Shown one piece after another: positions 5,627-10,197 of a DNA stretch of 10,197 bases. Both the position numbers and the translations under genes were made by a program. Origin of the DNA: Rikenellaceae bacterium (GTDB lineage: Bacteria; Bacteroidota; Bacteroidia; Bacteroidales; UBA932). Position 1 is the first letter of the stretch. Each line of letters opens with the position of its first letter. The stretch spans positions 1-10,197 of the forward strand of contig CAAGFN010000178.1 in the NCBI GenBank assembly GCA_900769145.1, in the 5' to 3' direction. Under the pieces are notes generated by a model. That model saw only the letters and a program-made list of their open reading frames with translations. It was not told the DNA's origin and did not search any database.

Positions 5627-7426
5627 TTAGTTTTCAAATAGTTTCGAAACATCTATTTTCTGCTCCATCTCCGTGGATTCCTTTATGGTAATCAGGAATG
5701 TCCCGTCGCGCAGCTTGAAGAACTTCACTTTTTCCGGCTGCTTGTGTTCGAGCAGATTTCCCGTGTCGACTATTCCGTTGCGGTTCAGATCTTCTGTGAT
5801 ACGGATGGAGTATTTGCCTTCCTTGAGATAAGGGAAAAGCAACACGGCATCGGCTTCAATGATGTATGAGCGCAGCACCTTGTCCCGCTTCTCATTCAGC
5901 AGGTCAATGATGTATTTGTTGTTGACTCCGGTGAGATTCAATGTCAAAGAACTCAGTTTCTCGTCCTTCGGCAAGGAAACCTTCACCTCGGAGCTGTCAT
6001 TGTAGAATCCGTTGATATCCCGGAACTTGCGGTAAGGTACCTTGAGCTTGTATTCATATCCCGACATCAGTTTGCCCTCTGGCTTCAGGACATATTTGCG
6101 CAGGTTCACGCTGTCTCTGGTTACATTGAACTTCATCTTCGTATCCCTCTGCTTCGGGTCAGTCGCGGTAAGGGTGAGGGAGTCGAAATTCTCGTAGATG
6201 ATAGGGTAGTTGAATTCTATTCCGAATCCGTACTGCTCGACATTCTCCGGTTCGGCCGTCACCTTCATCACGCAGGTGGTATCCTCGTGCTTGATATCCC
6301 TTCGGGAACTCTTGGAAGCCCCGCCGGTTTTCTCGGCGACCAGCTTTACGTGCTCAGTGAAAGGGGAGAGAGTGCCAAGGGTATCCGTCTTGAGATAGTC
6401 CACGAAGATATGCAGGGTGTCAGGCATGCGTCTCCTGTCATTAATCCAGATTTCGAGGCTGTCACGCTCAATGTTGAACTGGGTGATGAGCCTGTTGGCA
6501 GGGAAGCCCCGCACCCACATTGTGTCAATCTGGGCATTCTGCGCCATAAATGTAATGTAAGCGGAGCGGGCGTCCTTTCTTACTTTGTTGACTATCAATT
6601 GCTTGGAAGGCTTCTCGCGAAACATCAGCAATTCGTGTTCAGACTTTCGGGCCATACATTTGACCGTGTCCTTCATATCGTATTTCTTGAGTTCGGGAAG
6701 TTCGTCCGAAGCTATCATTGTAGGCCTTATTATGCTGTCAATGAATGCAATACGGTCATTGTCAGGGTCATAGACATTGTTGGAACTCTCATCTTTTACC
6801 GCATAGAGACGGTATGTAGTGTCGGCTATATTTCTCAGGGAGAAGAAGCCCCAGTCGTCGGTCTTGACGGCGGCATCAGGACGGTGCTTGAATATTGCAG
6901 AGTCGCTGAGGTCCTTGTAAAGCATCACGGTGACGCCCTTCATTGCCTGCAAAGTACTGCAATCCAGGACTGTACCCGTCATTGCCATGGAATCTATGGT
7001 CTCCCCGGTGGAGAACATCAGGGTGTAGCCCGGGAACATATTGCCCTCATTGTTGTCCGCAATGGCATTGGTCAGGTCCAAGGTGTACGTGGTGTTGGAG
7101 TCAAGGTCGGACTCGAAATATACTATGAGGGATTTGCCACGCATCCTATATCTCGGGGTTTTCTCGAGAGGCGGGGAGAGGAAGATGGCCTTCGGGTCCT
7201 TCACTGTGACGAACTCATTGAAAGTGATTGCAATCTCTGTCTTGTGCCGAGGTACGTTCACCGATCCCGGAAGGGGATTGAGGCCCACGATAATCGGCGG
7301 TATGGTGTCCTTGTCTCCGCCGCTCGGAGGTGTGGACGTGTTCGCGCAGGAATGCGAAAACAGCATTGAGCCGAGCACGAAAGCCACCGGAATGGCCGGG
7401 ATAAGTCTGTCAAATTTTCTCTTCAT
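5627..7426 (-). CDS. Ig-like (Big_5) domain surface or periplasmic lipoprotein
   Basis: A 599-residue envelope protein of unknown specific role. The first 26 residues are a lipoprotein signal peptide ending in FSHS-C; C27 is the probable lipidated residue. The lipobox is loose, as is common in Bacteroidota. After it comes a Pro/Gly-rich CANTSTPPSGGDKDTIPP stretch typical of the Bacteroidota Big_5 group. An Ig-like Big_5 domain spans about 40-140 (PPIIVGLNPLPGSVNVP, ITFNEFV, YTLDLTNAIADNNEGN). Next is a carboxypeptidase-regulatory-like beta sandwich at about 150-235, containing TDDWGFFSLRNI. The remaining 350 residues look beta-rich. Near the end is a calcium-loop-like D-x-N-x-N-G-x-x-D pattern (about 546-554). 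The gene starts 3 bases after rel and ends 9 bases before the barrel gene. Partnership with that barrel is plausible from position but not shown. Confidence 0.82.
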   Translation of the reverse strand: MKRKFDRLIPAIPVAFVLGSMLFSHSCANTSTPPSGGDKDTIPPIIVGLNPLPGSVNVPRHKTEIAITFNEFVTVKDPKAIFLSPPLEKTPRYRMRGKSLIVYFESDLDSNTTYTLDLTNAIADNNEGNMFPGYTLMFSTGETIDSMAMTGTVLDCSTLQAMKGVTVMLYKDLSDSAIFKHRPDAAVKTDDWGFFSLRNIADTTYRLYAVKDESSNNVYDPDNDRIAFIDSIIRPTMIASDELPELKKYDMKDTVKCMARKSEHELLMFREKPSKQLIVNKVRKDARSAYITFMAQNAQIDTMWVRGFPANRLITQFNIERDSLEIWINDRRRMPDTLHIFVDYLKTDTLGTLSPFTEHVKLVAEKTGGASKSSRRDIKHEDTTCVMKVTAEPENVEQYGFGIEFNYPIIYENFDSLTLTATDPKQRDTKMKFNVTRDSVNLRKYVLKPEGKLMSGYEYKLKVPYRKFRDINGFYNDSSEVKVSLPKDEKLSSLTLNLTGVNNKYIIDLLNEKRDKVLRSYIIEADAVLLFPYLKEGKYSIRITEDLNRNGIVDTGNLLEHKQPEKVKFFKLRDGTFLITIKESTEMEQKIDVSKLFEN

Positions 7427-7429
7427 ATA

Positions 7430-9649
7430 CTAAATCTCCGTACGCATAACGTCTTGTATGCCTTTGATATTCTTAAGGTTGTCTATCATTGATTCCAGCA
7501 CGGTCCTGTCGTGCACCAGCATATCGATGTAGCCCTCGAATATGCCGTCTTCGGTACTGAGGCTGAGTTTCCTCATATTCACGCCCATGGCCACTGATAT
7601 GTAGGCGGTAATCTCGTTCAGCAGGCCTATTCGGTCGATGCCTTTCAGCATTATCCTGACCGGGAAGGAGGTCTGGGCTGAACTGTCCCATTTGAGTTTC
7701 ACTATGAGATTGCCGTGTTTGGAGGCCATTTCTCCTGCTGCCGGGCATGTTTTCTTGTGGACGGTTATCGTCCCGTCCGGATTCTTGAATCCTACCACAG
7801 GATCTCCAGGAATTGGCCTGCAGCAATCTGAAATGATGAAATGAAGGCTGTCATTGTCACCATTGATTACATATTCCTTGCCGGATTTCGGCCATTTGAA
7901 GTTCCATGGAAGATGCCAGAAGCCCTTCTCCTTGCGCTGGCCTACCAGTTCAGCAATCTTTGCCGGCTTGATGTAGCCGATACCGTATCTGAAGAGCATT
8001 TCTTCAGGGTTCTTGAGCTCAAGCGAGGAAGCAAGGTTTCTGAGAGTAATCTCGTCATATTTTGCCCCGAGTGCCTTAAGCTGCTCTCTCAGGGCGGTTT
8101 TACCCACATTGATGTAATGTGTTTTATCCGCCCGGAACCAGTCCATCACCAGATTCTTGGCATGTCTTGTCTTGAGAAAGTCCAGCCAGTCGGTTTTGGG
8201 CGTGGAATCCTCGGCGGTGATGATTTCCACCTGGTCACCTGTCTTGAGCACGGTGGAGAGGGGGACGAGTTTCATATTCACCTTGGCGGCTATGGCATTG
8301 TGTCCTATCTCTGTATGAATCATATAGGCGAAGTCGAGGGCCGTGGCGCCTTTCTGCACCGATTTCTGCTCTCCCTTCGGGGTGAAAACCACTATGTTGG
8401 TGGAAACCAGGTCATTATGGATAATGTCGAGGAGTTCCAATGCATTTACGTCAGGGCTGACGAGGATTTCCTTCACCTTGGAGAGCCACTTGTCCATCTC
8501 GCTGTCATTCTCCCCGATATATCCGTCCTGTTTGTAGGCCCAATGGGCTGCAATTCCTTTCTCTGCTATGTCGTCCATCCTCTTCGAACGGATCTGGACC
8601 TCTATCCAAAGCCCCTTGTTGCTCATCAATGTACAGTGCAGGGCCTCGTATCCGTTGCTCTTGGGATGCTTGACCCAGTCCCTGACCCTGTCGGGTTTAT
8701 AACGGTAAATGCCTGTTATTATGGAGAATACGTGATAGCATTGGTCTCTTTCTGACTCGGTGGAACCGGGATCAGGGGTGAAGATTATGCGGACTGCGTA
8801 GAGATCATAGATTTGTTCGAAAGGAACGTGCTTGGTCTCCATCTTGTGCCAGATGGAATAAGGTGTCTTGACTCTCTTCTTCACCCTGAAATTGAAGCCG
8901 GCATCTTTGAGCGCCTTGTCTATCGGCGCAATGAATTCGTCTATGCTCTTTTCCTTGTCGGTAATGTCGCGGTTGATCTTGGCGCTGATGTCATTGTATG
9001 CCTCCGGCTCCTTGTAGCGCAGCCAGATGTTCTCCATCTCGGACTTTATGCCGTACAGGCCCAGGCGGTGGGCGAGCGGAACGAAGATGAACATTGTCTC
9101 GCTGAGTATCTTGTCCCGCTTGTACTCAGGCATGTACTCGATGGTGCGGCAGTTGTGGAGCCTGTCGGCGAGCTTGATGAGGACTACGCGGACATCGTCA
9201 TTGAGAGTAAGTAGGATGCGCTTGAAATTCTCGGCCTGGATGCTCTCTGTAGGACCGGTGCCGTTTTTCTCCTGGGTTTCAAGTACATTCTTGATTTTGG
9301 TCAATCCGTCAACAAGGGATGCTATCTTGTCCCCGAAGAGGTTCCTTATGTCGTCTGATGTGTAAGGGGTATCCTCTACCACGTCGTGCAGCAATGCCGC
9401 CGCAATGGACTTGCAGCCCAGCCCGATATCGCTGACTACGATTCTGGCTACAGCAATGGGATGGAGAATGTAGGGTTCCCCAGAGCGTCTGCGGACATTC
9501 TTGTGGGCCTCATTGGCGAAGTCGAATGCCTTCTGGACTATCTCGAGCTCATTTTCCCCGGAGCATCTCTTGCGCGCAACCTCCTTCAGGTCGGCGTAAC
9601 TCCTGGAAATGATTTCGTAATCTTTCTGTGTAAATTCCGATGTTCCCAT
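7430..9649 (-). CDS. relA/spoT: Bifunctional (p)ppGpp synthetase/hydrolase (RSH family, Rel/SpoT)
   Basis: Makes and degrades the stringent-response alarmone (p)ppGpp in the cytosol. With the start at 9649 the protein has 739 residues. The hydrolase HD domain is intact: RRRSGEPYILHP (53-64), HDVVEDT (88-94), DGLTKIK and ADRLHN (161-166). The synthetase domain has KTPYSIWHKM (261-270), YDLYAVRII (281-289), HPKSNGYEALH (328-338) and IEVQIRS with catalytic Glu at about 350. Then come a TGS domain (VFTPKGE, 421-427), a helical/zinc-finger-like region with CC at 609-610 and C635, and a C-terminal ACT domain (about 663-739). Intact signatures in both catalytic domains argue for a single bifunctional enzyme. 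An upstream ATG at 9709 would add 20 Ser/Thr-rich residues and overlap the previous gene by 59 bases. The ATG at 9649 sits 1 base after that gene's stop, and its MGTSEFTQKDYEII beginning fits the family. Confidence 0.96.
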   Translation of the reverse strand: MGTSEFTQKDYEIISRSYADLKEVARKRCSGENELEIVQKAFDFANEAHKNVRRRSGEPYILHPIAVARIVVSDIGLGCKSIAAALLHDVVEDTPYTSDDIRNLFGDKIASLVDGLTKIKNVLETQEKNGTGPTESIQAENFKRILLTLNDDVRVVLIKLADRLHNCRTIEYMPEYKRDKILSETMFIFVPLAHRLGLYGIKSEMENIWLRYKEPEAYNDISAKINRDITDKEKSIDEFIAPIDKALKDAGFNFRVKKRVKTPYSIWHKMETKHVPFEQIYDLYAVRIIFTPDPGSTESERDQCYHVFSIITGIYRYKPDRVRDWVKHPKSNGYEALHCTLMSNKGLWIEVQIRSKRMDDIAEKGIAAHWAYKQDGYIGENDSEMDKWLSKVKEILVSPDVNALELLDIIHNDLVSTNIVVFTPKGEQKSVQKGATALDFAYMIHTEIGHNAIAAKVNMKLVPLSTVLKTGDQVEIITAEDSTPKTDWLDFLKTRHAKNLVMDWFRADKTHYINVGKTALREQLKALGAKYDEITLRNLASSLELKNPEEMLFRYGIGYIKPAKIAELVGQRKEKGFWHLPWNFKWPKSGKEYVINGDNDSLHFIISDCCRPIPGDPVVGFKNPDGTITVHKKTCPAAGEMASKHGNLIVKLKWDSSAQTSFPVRIMLKGIDRIGLLNEITAYISVAMGVNMRKLSLSTEDGIFEGYIDMLVHDRTVLESMIDNLKNIKGIQDVMRTEI

Positions 9650-9650
9650 C

Positions 9651-10197
9651 TTATTCTGTCTCAATGTTGTACTTGTCCACGTTCTGGAATGCGTATGAGA
9701 GTTCGGCACCGATGAGGATGATGAACCATCCGAAGTTCAGCCAGAACATAAACAGCGGAATGGCAGCAACTGCACCGTAGATGGCGTTCAGCCTTGTCAC
9801 AAATATCTGTGTCTCAAGGAACAGGTATTGCATCAATGTGAATACCGGACCAGAAAGCAGTGCTGCCTTGAGGGCATGCCTGTATTTTACCTGGTAGTTC
9901 GGGATAAACTTGTACATTGCGGAGAATGTAAATACCGATATTGTGCAGAAGACCACCCAGCCTATTAATGACTTGATTCCGGCAGCAAATGTCACACTGC
10001 TCGGTACCATTATGTCCAGAAGATGCGAATATACGACTGAACCGCTGAAGAAAAGCAGGACAATGAAGGGGGCGAGGACAAGGATTACGAGATAAAACGA
10101 CAGGCGCTTGACGATTTTTCTGGATTTGTTCACCTTCCAGACATTGTTGAATACGGATTCCACGCACATCATCATCCAGATTACGAGCCAGCTGAAA
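9651..10197 (-). CDS. YihY/BrkB family inner-membrane protein (5' end outside window)
   Basis: The reading frame is open to the window edge, so the N-terminal part is missing; about 181 residues are visible. The internal ATGs near 10175 are not the true start, because the frame continues upstream as SWLVIW. Membrane segments are evident: LSFYLVILVLAPFIVLLFF, a second around IGWVVFCTISVFTFSAMY, a third around LLSGPVFTLMQYLFL, and a fourth around IPLFMFWLNFGWFIILIGAEL. Family hallmarks include N-x-x-W-K-V before the first segment, YKFIPNYQVKYRHAL, and IYGAVAAIPLFMFWLNFGWFIILIGAEL. The family was once called ribonuclease BN, which is not its real function; its members are polytopic membrane proteins of uncertain role. 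It lies 1 base upstream of rel, the classic spacing for translational coupling. Confidence 0.9.
   Translation of the reverse strand, partial: FSWLVIWMMMCVESVFNNVWKVNKSRKIVKRLSFYLVILVLAPFIVLLFFSGSVVYSHLLDIMVPSSVTFAAGIKSLIGWVVFCTISVFTFSAMYKFIPNYQVKYRHALKAALLSGPVFTLMQYLFLETQIFVTRLNAIYGAVAAIPLFMFWLNFGWFIILIGAELSYAFQNVDKYNIETE

Noticed and set aside
6287..7369. 360-codon open frame on the plus strand
   Set aside because: It lies wholly antisense to the Big_5 lipoprotein gene, its translation has no recognisable domain, and the minus-strand frame has signal peptide and domain support.
7841..8755. 304-codon open frame on the plus strand
   Set aside because: It is antisense to rel, whose conserved motifs run through the whole stretch; it has no domain of its own.

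Overview
The window looks like chromosomal DNA from a Bacteroidota bacterium, most likely order Bacteroidales. Evidence: a Bacteroidota-type promoter (TTTG, 20-base spacer, TAAATTTG) lies upstream of the lyase gene; SdaA is the short 401-residue single-chain form; IspG carries an extra domain before its Fe-S domain; and an Ig-like (Big_5) lipoprotein and a PorT-like outer-membrane barrel follow a Rel/SpoT gene. Start sites mostly lack strong Shine-Dalgarno sequences. Genus cannot be fixed from the sequence alone. There are no mobile genes, tRNA or rRNA genes, or CRISPR arrays.

Layout. Bases 1-186 are the 3' end of a type I GAPDH gene (+), closed by a hairpin-plus-T terminator (212-239). A G+C-rich intergenic region with a 10-C run and two hairpins follows (240-368), then the promoter (369-400). 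This drives a probable two-gene unit (+): an aromatic amino acid ammonia-lyase carrying the MIO cofactor (423-1952) and an iron-sulfur L-serine dehydratase (1987-3192). Both enzymes deaminate amino acids non-oxidatively.

The rest of the window is a tightly packed minus-strand operon, read from right to left: a YihY/BrkB-type membrane protein (5' end outside the window), bifunctional (p)ppGpp synthetase/hydrolase Rel/SpoT, a Big_5 lipoprotein, an outer-membrane barrel protein and IspG of the MEP isoprenoid pathway. Junctions are 1 base, 3 bases, 9 bases and a 38-base overlap, so co-transcription and translational coupling are likely. The operon joins stringent-response control, envelope proteins and isoprenoid precursor synthesis.

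The two units converge at 3192/3313. The gap is almost filled by a large inverted repeat with 26-base arms (25 of 26 positions paired) around a 75-base centre. The arms contain both genes' stop-codon regions.

Most of the window is ordinary housekeeping sequence. The points most worth a second look are the convergent inverted repeat, the C-run/hairpin region before the lyase, the lyase's likely aromatic (not histidine) specificity, and the shortened insertion domain of IspG. I found no clear case for an entirely new biological system.
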